A DNA stretch of 44,218 bases from positions 1-44,218 of the forward strand of contig CACXCS010000077.1 in NCBI GenBank assembly GCA_902766255.1. Direction: 5' to 3'. The stretch comes from an uncultured Bacteroidia bacterium. GTDB taxonomy: Bacteria > Bacteroidota > Bacteroidia > Bacteroidales > UBA932. This document shows positions 9,395 to 16,731 of the stretch, piece by piece. Below the pieces are notes generated by a model. That model was not told the DNA's origin, made no database searches, and was given only the letters and a program-made list of their open reading frames with translations. A program made the translations under genes and the position numbers. How positions within the stretch are numbered: the first letter of the stretch is position 1; each line of letters opens with the position of its first letter.

Positions 9395-11242
9395 TTAGAG
9401 TTTTGTGTATGTTGCTTTTACATTACCACCGGCAACTATGTCGCGGACAATGTAATGCAGGTACATTTCGAGATTGGTGTAGCGCCCGTTTTTGTCGAGT
9501 CCTATGGCCGGACCGTCTGCGGGATTGCTTTTGTTAAGCCCGAATTGATCTTCGAACCAGTCGGGCATACCGTCGGAGTCGGCGTCGTTGGCGGCTTCTC
9601 CCTTGTACTCTGGCCAGCCGCCGACATCGGATTGGGTATCTATAAGTCCGGCAACCTTGCCTGCGGAGCCGGTGTATGTAGCGGTCCCGTCTTTGGTTTC
9701 CTTGGCTATACGGGTGTCGATAATATCCCGGGCGAAGCAGGCTCCGGCGTAGTCTGCAACTAAGTCAAAAGCGTCTTCGGCATTGTGAAGGCTGATGCTG
9801 GAGGGGCTGTCGGCATAGGTGAAGGCCGAAGACTCTCTAATCTGTTTTATCAGGTTTGCGCTTGCTCCGTGCACTGTGCTCCAGTTGTCGGCTGTCAGAG
9901 CGCTGTAGCCATGCATCACATTGCCGGTCATGTAGAAATGGCCGGGTACAACGCTGCCGCCGTGAGTGTTGGTGCAGTTGGAGCAGGAGGTGGTGGGTTC
10001 TAGGAACCAGATGTGGTTGGAAGGGGTGGCGGGACCCGGACGGTAATAATTGCCGATGAAGTTGAATTTTTTGTAATCTCCTGTGGTGCTGGAACTTTCT
10101 CCGCCGTAACAGGTGTTGCCTCTCCAGTTGTAGACCACATTGTTGACAATGCTGACCGGACCTTTCTGGGTGGATACATAGTCATGGTCGATTCGGGGAT
10201 TGCGGCTGTCGTGGTGGGCCAGCAAGTTGTGATGGTAGGTAGCATTAGTACCGCCCCAGATACCCCCGTAACCGTGTGCGCCTTTTTCGTGAAGAGACTG
10301 GCGCAGGCTCTCGGAAACGATGTTCCACTGGAAAGTGAAATTCTTCATCCCGTAGAATGAGGCGCATTCATCGGTGCTCCAGCTTGTGGAACAGTGGTCG
10401 ATAATAATGTTGCTGAATTTGTCAACATCTTTGTCCATGATCTGCATCGCATCGTTCTCGACCTTGTTCAGATCCCCCATGCGGCAGCGGATGAAGCGGA
10501 CTATAACGTTGTTGGCGGCGATGCGTAAAGTGTTGCCCTTGATGCAGATACCGTCGCCGGGAGCGGTCTGACCCGCAATGGTCACATTGTCACGATTAAC
10601 GACAAGGGTGCTCTTGAGATCGATTATGCCGGCGACGTCAAATACGATTATGCGGGCATAGTTTTGGGTAACTGCCCAGCGGAGGGTACCCTGTGCATTG
10701 CTGTCTTCCAGACTGGTGACGTGCAGGACCTTGCCTCCGCGGCCTCCGGTAGCCCACATTCCGCCGCCTTCGGCACCGGGGAATGCACGGGCCACGCCGT
10801 CCTCTTCAATCTCGGGAATCAGGAACTCCCCGTAGCTTTTAGTGTCAACTGGATCGACGGGGCCGGGATCGGGGGTCGTGGAACCCTCGGTTGCAGCGTC
10901 TACATAAGATGACCATGCGGATTTGCCCGCAGAGTTGACACTTCGGACGGCAAACCTGTAACCAGTACCTTCTGTAAGGTCTGTTATAATAGCGTTACGC
11001 GAGGTGACGCTTCCATTCTGGACCTCAGTGCTTTCCTGAAGCAGTCGCCAGTCATAGGCTGTGGCGCCCTCGACGGCAGTCCACTGAAAAGACAGAGAGG
11101 TTTCCGTGGCGGAGTGCAGTTTGATTCCAGCAGGCACGCCTGGAGTTTGTACTCCGGGATTCTCTTTCTGCCCGTTGTTATCTTTGCAGGCGGCGAGGCT
11201 CAAAGCGAGCGCTAAGCAGCAGGTTATATGGTTGTATTTCAT
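9395..11242 (-). CDS. Pectate lyase, PL1-type, with N-terminal Fn3 domain (lipoprotein)
   Basis: Predicted secreted lipoprotein (615 aa, Cys19 after LSLAA). An Fn3-like domain at about residues 33-117 and a Pro-rich linker are followed by a right-handed beta-helix polysaccharide lyase domain from about residue 150. Features typical of PL1 pectate lyases in Bacteroidota are the start ARAFPGAEGGGMWATGGRGG, the helix ladder around NVTIAGQTAPGDGICIKG, the Ca-site-like segment IIDHCSTSWSTDECASFYG, and HDSRNPRIDH, which supplies the likely catalytic Arg. A C-terminal tail resembles the WPEYKG...DSDGMPDWFE segment seen in many of these lyases. The ATG overlaps the GH105 stop by 4 bases (ATGA), implying translational coupling. 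It would cleave de-esterified homogalacturonan at the surface by beta-elimination. Exact PL1 subfamily not assigned. Confidence 0.9.
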   Translation of the reverse strand: MKYNHITCCLALALSLAACKDNNGQKENPGVQTPGVPAGIKLHSATETSLSFQWTAVEGATAYDWRLLQESTEVQNGSVTSRNAIITDLTEGTGYRFAVRSVNSAGKSAWSSYVDAATEGSTTPDPGPVDPVDTKSYGEFLIPEIEEDGVARAFPGAEGGGMWATGGRGGKVLHVTSLEDSNAQGTLRWAVTQNYARIIVFDVAGIIDLKSTLVVNRDNVTIAGQTAPGDGICIKGNTLRIAANNVIVRFIRCRMGDLNKVENDAMQIMDKDVDKFSNIIIDHCSTSWSTDECASFYGMKNFTFQWNIVSESLRQSLHEKGAHGYGGIWGGTNATYHHNLLAHHDSRNPRIDHDYVSTQKGPVSIVNNVVYNWRGNTCYGGESSSTTGDYKKFNFIGNYYRPGPATPSNHIWFLEPTTSCSNCTNTHGGSVVPGHFYMTGNVMHGYSALTADNWSTVHGASANLIKQIRESSAFTYADSPSSISLHNAEDAFDLVADYAGACFARDIIDTRIAKETKDGTATYTGSAGKVAGLIDTQSDVGGWPEYKGEAANDADSDGMPDWFEDQFGLNKSNPADGPAIGLDKNGRYTNLEMYLHYIVRDIVAGGNVKATYTKL

Positions 11243-12420
11243 ATCTTCTCGTATTCAATCGATGCCCAGATGAGGGGACCGATGCCCTTGGGGTCGTTTG
11301 CGCGTATGGGCTCGTTTATATAATAACCATAGGTGCCGCTGCGGTTCTGTTTGCCGCCGAGGCCTGCTACTTCGCAGCACTGGTTGAGGTTTACCCAACC
11401 GTTTGCGCCCACAGAAACGAAAGTCTTGACGAGCCGGCGGTAGCGGTCCCGGGATGCTTTTACAGTATAATCCTTGATCCAGCCGTTTCGGGTGGCTTTC
11501 AGGAGGGCGTAGGTGAACATGGCACTTGCGCTTGCTTCGAGGTAGTTGCCTTCCGCTCCCGGGCGGTCAAGGACCTGGTACCACATACGGCTTTCTGAGT
11601 CTGCGAATTCCCTGACTGTAAGCATGAGCCTGGTGAGCATATCAATAAGTTTCTGCTGCAGTTCACCCTCAGGTATCCAGGGAATTACATCGACCAGGGC
11701 CATTGCATACCATCCGCATGCGCGGCCCCAGGCATGCTCGGCCTGTCCGGTAGCCGGGTCGCACCAGAACATTTCATGTGATGAGTCCCAGGCGTGGCGG
11801 AGAAGTCCGGTTGCAGGATCGTAGCAGTGGTCCCAAGCAAGGGAGAACTGCTTTACGATATCCTGATAGTTGGCTGTCTTGAGGGAGTCGGGAACGTAGA
11901 GGGAGGTGTAGCGGGCATAGAAGGGCTGGGCCATGTACAGACCGTCCAGCCACATCTGATGGGGATAAACTCTTTTGTGCCAGAAGCCCCCTTCGGGGGT
12001 GCGGGGCTGCTCCTGCAGCTGCAAATACAAAGAATCCAGCGCCTTACGGTATTTCTGCTCGGGAAAGTATTCCATAAGATCGAACAGGGTATTGCCGGGG
12101 CAGATATGGTCAAGTGAGTAATTGGATTTCTTGTATTTGCCTCCGATGGCTCCGGTGGAGTCGATAATAGCGTCATACCACGCATTTACGTATTGGAGGA
12201 CAGATTCTTCTTTGCGCTCCGAACAGCTGTATGCATCAAGCATGGCTTTCAACTCCAGCCCGGTGGTATAGTTCCACTTCAATTTGCCCTCCTGCCCGTC
12301 GATGTACGTCGCTTCAGGGCAGCGGGACATTTCGGAGCGGGTGACATCCATGTACAGCGGAGCCTTGGCCGTGCATGCGGTCAAGGCTGACGCCAGCAAT
12401 ATGAGTTTGAGAACTTTCAT
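11239..12420 (-). CDS. GH105 unsaturated rhamnogalacturonyl/galacturonyl hydrolase (YteR-like)
   Basis: Removes the 4,5-unsaturated uronic acid from the non-reducing end of oligosaccharides produced by pectin lyases. With the ATG at 12420 the protein is 393 residues with a lipobox ending LTAC (Cys16), so it is probably anchored in the periplasm. The (alpha/alpha)6 GH105 fold is supported by HICPGNTLFDLME, MWLDGLYMAQPFYARY (the Asp is the candidate catalytic residue), LLRHAWDSSHEMFWCDPATG, and AEHAWGRACGWYAMALVD. The frame is open upstream to 12741, but that extension overlaps the esterase gene and lacks a signal peptide, so I reject it. ATG overlaps the upstream stop by 4 bases (ATGA), and its own stop overlaps the lyase start in the same way. 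Size and motifs are normal for the family. Confidence 0.93.
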   Translation of the reverse strand: MKVLKLILLASALTACTAKAPLYMDVTRSEMSRCPEATYIDGQEGKLKWNYTTGLELKAMLDAYSCSERKEESVLQYVNAWYDAIIDSTGAIGGKYKKSNYSLDHICPGNTLFDLMEYFPEQKYRKALDSLYLQLQEQPRTPEGGFWHKRVYPHQMWLDGLYMAQPFYARYTSLYVPDSLKTANYQDIVKQFSLAWDHCYDPATGLLRHAWDSSHEMFWCDPATGQAEHAWGRACGWYAMALVDVIPWIPEGELQQKLIDMLTRLMLTVREFADSESRMWYQVLDRPGAEGNYLEASASAMFTYALLKATRNGWIKDYTVKASRDRYRRLVKTFVSVGANGWVNLNQCCEVAGLGGKQNRSGTYGYYINEPIRANDPKGIGPLIWASIEYEKI

Positions 12421-14069
12421 CTGTTGTCGTATGGATTCCAGATTATTCCGTCTTGTTTCTGGTACATCACTTTCCCAAAAGTGAACTCGGAGGCCTTGCG
12501 TGCATTCAGTTTCTTTGCCCATCTGACTCTCGGCCCGGCGGCACCGGGACCGTAGTTGTCGTATTCGGCATACCAGGAATTCTTTTTGGTATCGGGCTTG
12601 CCTTCCTTTTCCCAGTCGTGCCAGCCCTCGGGAACTATGTGAGAGCCAAGCTCGCAATGGATGAACACGGTTTTGGCGTAGGCGCCCCATGGCCTTCCGA
12701 GATAGACCTTGTCTATGCCGGGGGCTGCGGTAAGTTTGCAATCCTTGAATACGTAGCCGTATTTCTGCCCTTTGAGGGTTGAGGCGGCGGTGACGTAACT
12801 GTTCTTCTTTGAATGTATGGTGCAGTTCTCGAAGTAGGCTATGCTGGGACCGAAGATGAAATCGGTCGTGCCCTCTATGTAGCAGTCCAGGAAGTAGTTG
12901 CGTTTGATACCGCCTTCCTTGCCGAAGCGTCCGTAAGTATAGAGTGTATCCTGGTTGCCTATGAAGCGGCAGCCTTTGAAGAATAGGAAGTCGCCGTCGG
13001 TAAATACAGCAACCGCCTGTGCAATATCCTTGCCCTCGCCGGCGGAGTTCTCGAAAGTGAGGTTTTCAAAGGTGAGGTAGCTGGAATGGATATATATGGT
13101 TGCACTGCCGGAGGTGCCGACGGGGAAGTCGCGGCCGCCCCAGATCTGCTTTGCATATTTATCGTAGGTAATTACGGTGTTCATCGCATCCTCGCCCGTG
13201 AAGTGCACGCGGAACTTGGTATGGGGGATGGTGACTTCTTCTTTGTATATGCCTTTGCGGATGAGTACCTTGGTTATCTGGTCGTGGCTGTAGTCTGGAA
13301 TGGCGTTGACAGCCTCCTGAACAGTCATATAGTCGCCGTGGCCGTCCTTTGATACCACGATATGATAGTACTGAAGATGTTCGGCAATTTCGGGTATTTG
13401 CTCGCGGATGAGCCCGCATACTATTTCAGTAACCTTGCGTGCACCGCATGCGACAGTATGAGTATTGTCGTTCTTGCCGGTGGAGATCATGAAATATGCC
13501 TTGGACTCATCGTCGCCAAGGGTTTCCAGCCAGTTGAGGGTTGCGGTGGTTACATCCAGAAGGGGAGTGCCGGTCTGCTCTGCCACCTGTTTCATGGCTG
13601 CAGGGTAGTCCCCGTGGCACTCGCGGTCGAGCACGCCTTCTTTGAACCAGCGGCGGGCAACAGGCGTAAGCAGCACGGGCTTGCCGCCCTGCCCGATTAC
13701 TCCGTTGATGAACAGACGCAGGTTATCCTGATATGCTCCCCAGGGAGCGGCATAGCGCTCCGGGTCGCTGGCCTTGGCATCGTTGTGGCCGAATTCTATG
13801 AAGACATAGTCGCCGGGCTGGATGGCATCGTATACCTTGTCCCATAGACACTTGTCGATGAAACTCTTGGTGCTGCGGCCGTTCTGGGCGTAGTTGATGA
13901 CTTTTACGCCGTTGTCGAGAAAGTTCTGGAACATCATGCCCCAGCCGCGCTCGGGATTGCCGTTGGAGAGGTCCTTTTCGGCCATGGTACTGTCGCCCAT
14001 GAGGTGAATGGTAAAAGAGCTGCAGATCAGCCAGATCGCGGCAATTGCCGCAGGAAAGAACTTATTCAT
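12417..14069 (-). CDS. Bimodular pectin esterase: SGNH (CE12-like) acetylesterase fused to CE8 pectin methylesterase
   Basis: Two carbohydrate esterases in one 550-residue chain. The N-terminal signal-like segment is followed by an SGNH domain: block I GDST (Ser27), NYAQNGRSTKSF, GHND block III, and the catalytic Asp/His pair in DNTHTVACGA. This pattern fits rhamnogalacturonan acetylesterases (CE12). The second half, from about YYHIVVSKDGHGDYMTVQEAV, is a beta-helix pectin methylesterase with GNQDTLY, GTTDFIFG (catalytic Asp) and YLGRPWG (catalytic Arg). Together it would strip acetyl and methyl groups so that the lyase and polygalacturonase can act. The ATG at 14069 lies one base after the GH28 stop and gives a signal peptide (MNKFFPAAIAAIWLICSS). 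An upstream extension to 14168 is discarded. Stop overlaps the GH105 start. Confidence 0.92.
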   Translation of the reverse strand: MNKFFPAAIAAIWLICSSFTIHLMGDSTMAEKDLSNGNPERGWGMMFQNFLDNGVKVINYAQNGRSTKSFIDKCLWDKVYDAIQPGDYVFIEFGHNDAKASDPERYAAPWGAYQDNLRLFINGVIGQGGKPVLLTPVARRWFKEGVLDRECHGDYPAAMKQVAEQTGTPLLDVTTATLNWLETLGDDESKAYFMISTGKNDNTHTVACGARKVTEIVCGLIREQIPEIAEHLQYYHIVVSKDGHGDYMTVQEAVNAIPDYSHDQITKVLIRKGIYKEEVTIPHTKFRVHFTGEDAMNTVITYDKYAKQIWGGRDFPVGTSGSATIYIHSSYLTFENLTFENSAGEGKDIAQAVAVFTDGDFLFFKGCRFIGNQDTLYTYGRFGKEGGIKRNYFLDCYIEGTTDFIFGPSIAYFENCTIHSKKNSYVTAASTLKGQKYGYVFKDCKLTAAPGIDKVYLGRPWGAYAKTVFIHCELGSHIVPEGWHDWEKEGKPDTKKNSWYAEYDNYGPGAAGPRVRWAKKLNARKASEFTFGKVMYQKQDGIIWNPYDNR

Positions 14070-14070
14070 A

Positions 14071-15555
14071 TCAGTTGGTGGCTGTGGCATTCGGGCTGGT
14101 GGCGACAACCTCCTGCCCGTTGATCTTGACGTTATCGAAGGTGGTTCCCTCTTCGTTGTGCATCTCAAGTCCTTTCTGGGCGTTGAAAGTGCTGTTGCTG
14201 AAGCTCAGGCCGCGAAGGGGCAACTCGGGCAGACCGTTGATGTAGATGGCTTGCTTGGCGCTGCTGCAGAAAATGTCGCTGAAGTGGATGTCGCGGAATT
14301 CAGGGGTGGTTTCATCAACCGGAACCACAGGCTCACAGATGCCGTTTACCATGTCCGTCGCCGCTACGCCGGCGTAATAGAGATTGAATATGACTCCGTA
14401 AGATACGATATCCTTCATATAGATGCGCTCGCACCAGATGTCCTTGACCAGGCCGCCGCGCCCTCTGGTGCTCTTGAACCGCAGGCCGACATCTGTACCG
14501 ATGAAACTGCAGTCACGCACGAGGATGTTCTCCACTCCGCCGGACATTTCGCTGCCCACGACGAAGCCGCCGTGTCCGTGGTATACTGTGCAGCCGGAGA
14601 TAATCAGGTTCTTGCATTTGCGTGCGTGCCTGCGGCCGTCGGCGTCTTTGCCGGACTTGATGCAGATGGCGTCGTCGCCTACATCGAAGGTAGAGCCGGT
14701 AAGTATTACGTTGGTACAGGCCTCTATGTCGATGCCGTCACCGTTGGCGGAGTAATGGGGATTGCGGACATTGATGTTGCGGATGGTCACATTCTCGCAC
14801 CAGAGCGGATGAAGGTTCCAGCAGGGGGAGTTCTGGAAAGTGCAGCCTTCGAGCAGGACCCTGCTGCAGTTGCGCAGCGACACCATGACCGGACGGAGGA
14901 ATGTTTTGATTTCATTTTCGTCCAGCGAAGGGTCGGGGTAGTTGAGGCTGCCGGCGGTAAGGCGGGCCTTGTAATAGCCCTCGTCGGGGTACCAGCCCTT
15001 GCCGTCTTCAGGTACGAAACCGCCGCGGGCAGTGATGAGCTTCCACTGGTCGTCGGAGACCTTGCGCCGCTTGACTTCGCGCCAGGCGTCACCGTTTCCA
15101 TCGATGATTCCCTCGCCGGTGATGGCTATGTCATGGGCGTTCTCGGCGTTGATGGGGGAGAGGCAGCGGCGTACGTCGAGGCCTTCAAAGTTGGTATCGA
15201 TTATCGGGTAAAGGTCCTGGTCGGAGTTGAAAACCAGAATGGCGTTCTTTTCGAGATGGAGATCGATATTGCTGTCGAGGGTTATGGGGCCGGAAAGCCA
15301 GATGCCGGCGGGGACAACCAGGCGGCCGCCACCTTTGCCCGCGAGGTCCTGAATGGCTTGGGCAAATGCTTCTGTGTTGTCGGTGACTCCTCCTTGCACT
15401 GCTCCGAAGTCTGCAAGGCTGACTGTACGGACGGGGATTGAGGGGAGCGGGACTTCAGGCATGTCGAAGGGAATACCGGTCTGGACGTGATTGCTGTTGC
15501 AAGCCATGCAAAGGGCTGCTGTTAGCAGAAGCGGCAGGATTCGGGCAGGTCTCAT
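14071..15555 (-). CDS. GH28 polygalacturonase (lipoprotein)
   Basis: Glycoside hydrolase family 28 enzyme acting on polygalacturonate, probably exo-acting as in many periplasmic Bacteroidota members (inferred). 494 residues, lipobox ending LCMAC (Cys19). The mature start resembles the family pectate-lyase-3-like segment (VSLADFGAVQGGVTDNTEAFAQAI). The active-site motifs are all present: NGDGIDIEAC, VGDDAICIKSG, GHGGFVVGSEMSGG and LRFKSTRGRGG, corresponding to the NxD, DD, GHG and RxK signatures. It is the first gene of the leftward pectin operon, about 20 bases downstream of the transcription start predicted from the box at 15589-15582, and it is followed one base later by the esterase gene. 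Confidence 0.95.
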   Translation of the reverse strand: MRPARILPLLLTAALCMACNSNHVQTGIPFDMPEVPLPSIPVRTVSLADFGAVQGGVTDNTEAFAQAIQDLAGKGGGRLVVPAGIWLSGPITLDSNIDLHLEKNAILVFNSDQDLYPIIDTNFEGLDVRRCLSPINAENAHDIAITGEGIIDGNGDAWREVKRRKVSDDQWKLITARGGFVPEDGKGWYPDEGYYKARLTAGSLNYPDPSLDENEIKTFLRPVMVSLRNCSRVLLEGCTFQNSPCWNLHPLWCENVTIRNINVRNPHYSANGDGIDIEACTNVILTGSTFDVGDDAICIKSGKDADGRRHARKCKNLIISGCTVYHGHGGFVVGSEMSGGVENILVRDCSFIGTDVGLRFKSTRGRGGLVKDIWCERIYMKDIVSYGVIFNLYYAGVAATDMVNGICEPVVPVDETTPEFRDIHFSDIFCSSAKQAIYINGLPELPLRGLSFSNSTFNAQKGLEMHNEEGTTFDNVKINGQEVVATSPNATATN

Positions 15556-15581
15556 TAGTTATTATCAAAGTGTTACGGGTG

Positions 15582-15589
15582 CAAATATA
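15582..15589 (-). promoter_or_regulatory. Promoter -7 box of the pectin operon
   Basis: TATATTTG read on the minus strand matches the Bacteroidota -7 consensus TAnnTTTG. It places transcription start near 15575, about 20 bases before the GH28 ATG. The -33 position expected 19-21 bases upstream falls inside the first operator-like repeat, which would let a bound repressor block polymerase. Confidence 0.65.
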
Positions 15590-15606
15590 GTATTATTTTT
15601 TTATTC

Positions 15607-15647
15607 CGTGCACGGTAACGGAAAAAATTTCGTGTACGGTAACGGAA
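15607..15647. promoter_or_regulatory. Tandem operator-like repeats, probable LacI-type regulator sites
   Basis: CGTGCACGGTAACGGAA (15607-15623) recurs as CGTGTACGGTAACGGAA (15631-15647). The copies match at 16 of 17 positions and are set 24 bases apart in the same orientation. The first copy also includes the perfect palindrome CCGTGCACGG (15606-15615) with a central GC step. Position between the two divergent genes, overlapping the -33 area of the pectin operon, fits operators for the adjacent LacI-family protein. Binding is inferred. Confidence 0.6.
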
Positions 15648-15650
15648 TTG

Positions 15651-15672
15651 TGCAAAAATTGTTAATTTTGCA
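15651..15672 (+). promoter_or_regulatory. Palindrome overlapping the regulator's -7 box
   Basis: TGCAAAA (15651-15657) and TTTTGCA (15666-15672) form a 7-base inverted repeat. Inside it TAATTTTG (15663-15670) matches TAnnTTTG for the rightward regulator gene, whose ATG is at 15679. Transcription would start almost at the ATG, so the mRNA may be nearly leaderless. The palindrome could be an autoregulatory site. No convincing -33 element is seen. Confidence 0.4.
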
Positions 15673-15678
15673 CCGGTT

Positions 15679-16731
15679 ATGATACAGTCAGAGAAACCCA
15701 CTATTATGGACATCGCCCGCCTGACCGGCCTTTCCAAAGGAACGGTGGACAGGGTTTTGCACAATCGCGGCGAAGTGTCAAAAAAGAGTTACGACAAGGT
15801 GATGGCCGTGATCAAGGAACTTGGCTACGAGCCTAATGCGCTGGCTTCAGCCCTTGCAAGGGGAGTATCCCCCCGCATTGCCGTACTGATTCCAGAGCAC
15901 GAGCCGGGGTCGTTCTGGGAACTTGCCTTGAACGGCATAAGCAAAGCCTCTGAAACCGTCGGGCCTCTTGGGGTGGAGACGCAGTTGTTCAAATACAATT
16001 CCAGAGATGCATCATCATTCCAGGATGCTTGTTTCAGGCTTCTGGACAGTGCTCCTTCCGGTGTTGTCGTCGCTCCCATGTTCGGCCCCGGCACGCAGAT
16101 GCTGACAGCCGATCTGCGCAGCCGTTCGATACCATACGTATTCTTTGACACCAAGCAGGATGACGACGGCTATCTGGCTTATTACGGACTGCCGGAGTAC
16201 AGGAGCGGTTACCTGTGTGCCGATCAGCTTACGATTGACAAATCCGCCTCAGAAGTGCTTCTGGTGCGTATCAAGCGAGACCCTTTCCGGCAGTCGGACC
16301 CCACCGTCATACGCCGTGCAGGTTTCATGGACTACATGAGTGAGCATTACCCCGACTGCGTGGTGCGCAGCATCTTCATCGACCCGCGTGACCACGAACG
16401 GACAGACCAGGAACTTGAATCCTTCTTCGAGGCTTTCCCGGGCACCACGCACATAGCCATGTTCAACTCACGTATCTATTTGATTGTACCTTGGCTGGAA
16501 AGGCATCCCGCGCAAATAAAAAGAGTTGTGGGATTCGATAACCTTACGGCAAATATGAACGCCCTTGCAAGGGGCACAGTGTCGGCGTTGATTGCCCAGC
16601 ATCCCGATGAACAGGTTGCTATGGCAATTCAGGCTTTGTTTGACTATATTGTGCTCGGCAAGAAACCCATGCGCCGTGATAATTTCATGCACATGGATAT
16701 TTTGACCCGGTATAATATCGAGTATTATTGA
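15679..16731 (+). CDS. LacI-family transcriptional regulator of the pectin locus
   Basis: DNA-binding regulator of 350 residues. The N-terminal LacI helix-turn-helix spans about residues 8-30 (TIMDIARLTGLSKGTVDRVLHNRG), followed by the hinge segment LGYEPNALASALAR. A periplasmic-binding-protein-like sensor follows, beginning RIAVLIPEHEPGSFWELALNGI and containing the late motif KRVVGFDNLTANMNALARG. LacI-type regulators with this architecture usually bind a sugar or sugar acid. A uronate such as galacturonate is my inference from the neighbouring genes. It is divergent from the pectin operon with tandem repeats in between. Its last 7 bases overlap the tail of the convergent GH43 gene. The ATG is right after the palindrome. 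Confidence 0.92.
   Translation: MIQSEKPTIMDIARLTGLSKGTVDRVLHNRGEVSKKSYDKVMAVIKELGYEPNALASALARGVSPRIAVLIPEHEPGSFWELALNGISKASETVGPLGVETQLFKYNSRDASSFQDACFRLLDSAPSGVVVAPMFGPGTQMLTADLRSRSIPYVFFDTKQDDDGYLAYYGLPEYRSGYLCADQLTIDKSASEVLLVRIKRDPFRQSDPTVIRRAGFMDYMSEHYPDCVVRSIFIDPRDHERTDQELESFFEAFPGTTHIAMFNSRIYLIVPWLERHPAQIKRVVGFDNLTANMNALARGTVSALIAQHPDEQVAMAIQALFDYIVLGKKPMRRDNFMHMDILTRYNIEYY

Noticed and set aside
12421..12741. N-terminal extension of the GH105 protein
   Set aside because: It would overlap over 300 bases of the CE8 domain, is Arg/Ser-rich, and would hide a good lipoprotein signal at 12420.
14070..14168. N-terminal extension of the esterase fusion
   Set aside because: The added residues precede a clear signal peptide and overlap the GH28 gene; ATG at 14069 is the natural coupled start.
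14008..15441. A 477-codon open frame on the plus strand opposite the GH28 gene
   Set aside because: It mirrors a clear GH28 enzyme with all active-site motifs, and its own translation is low-complexity Ala/Val/Gly-rich without domains.
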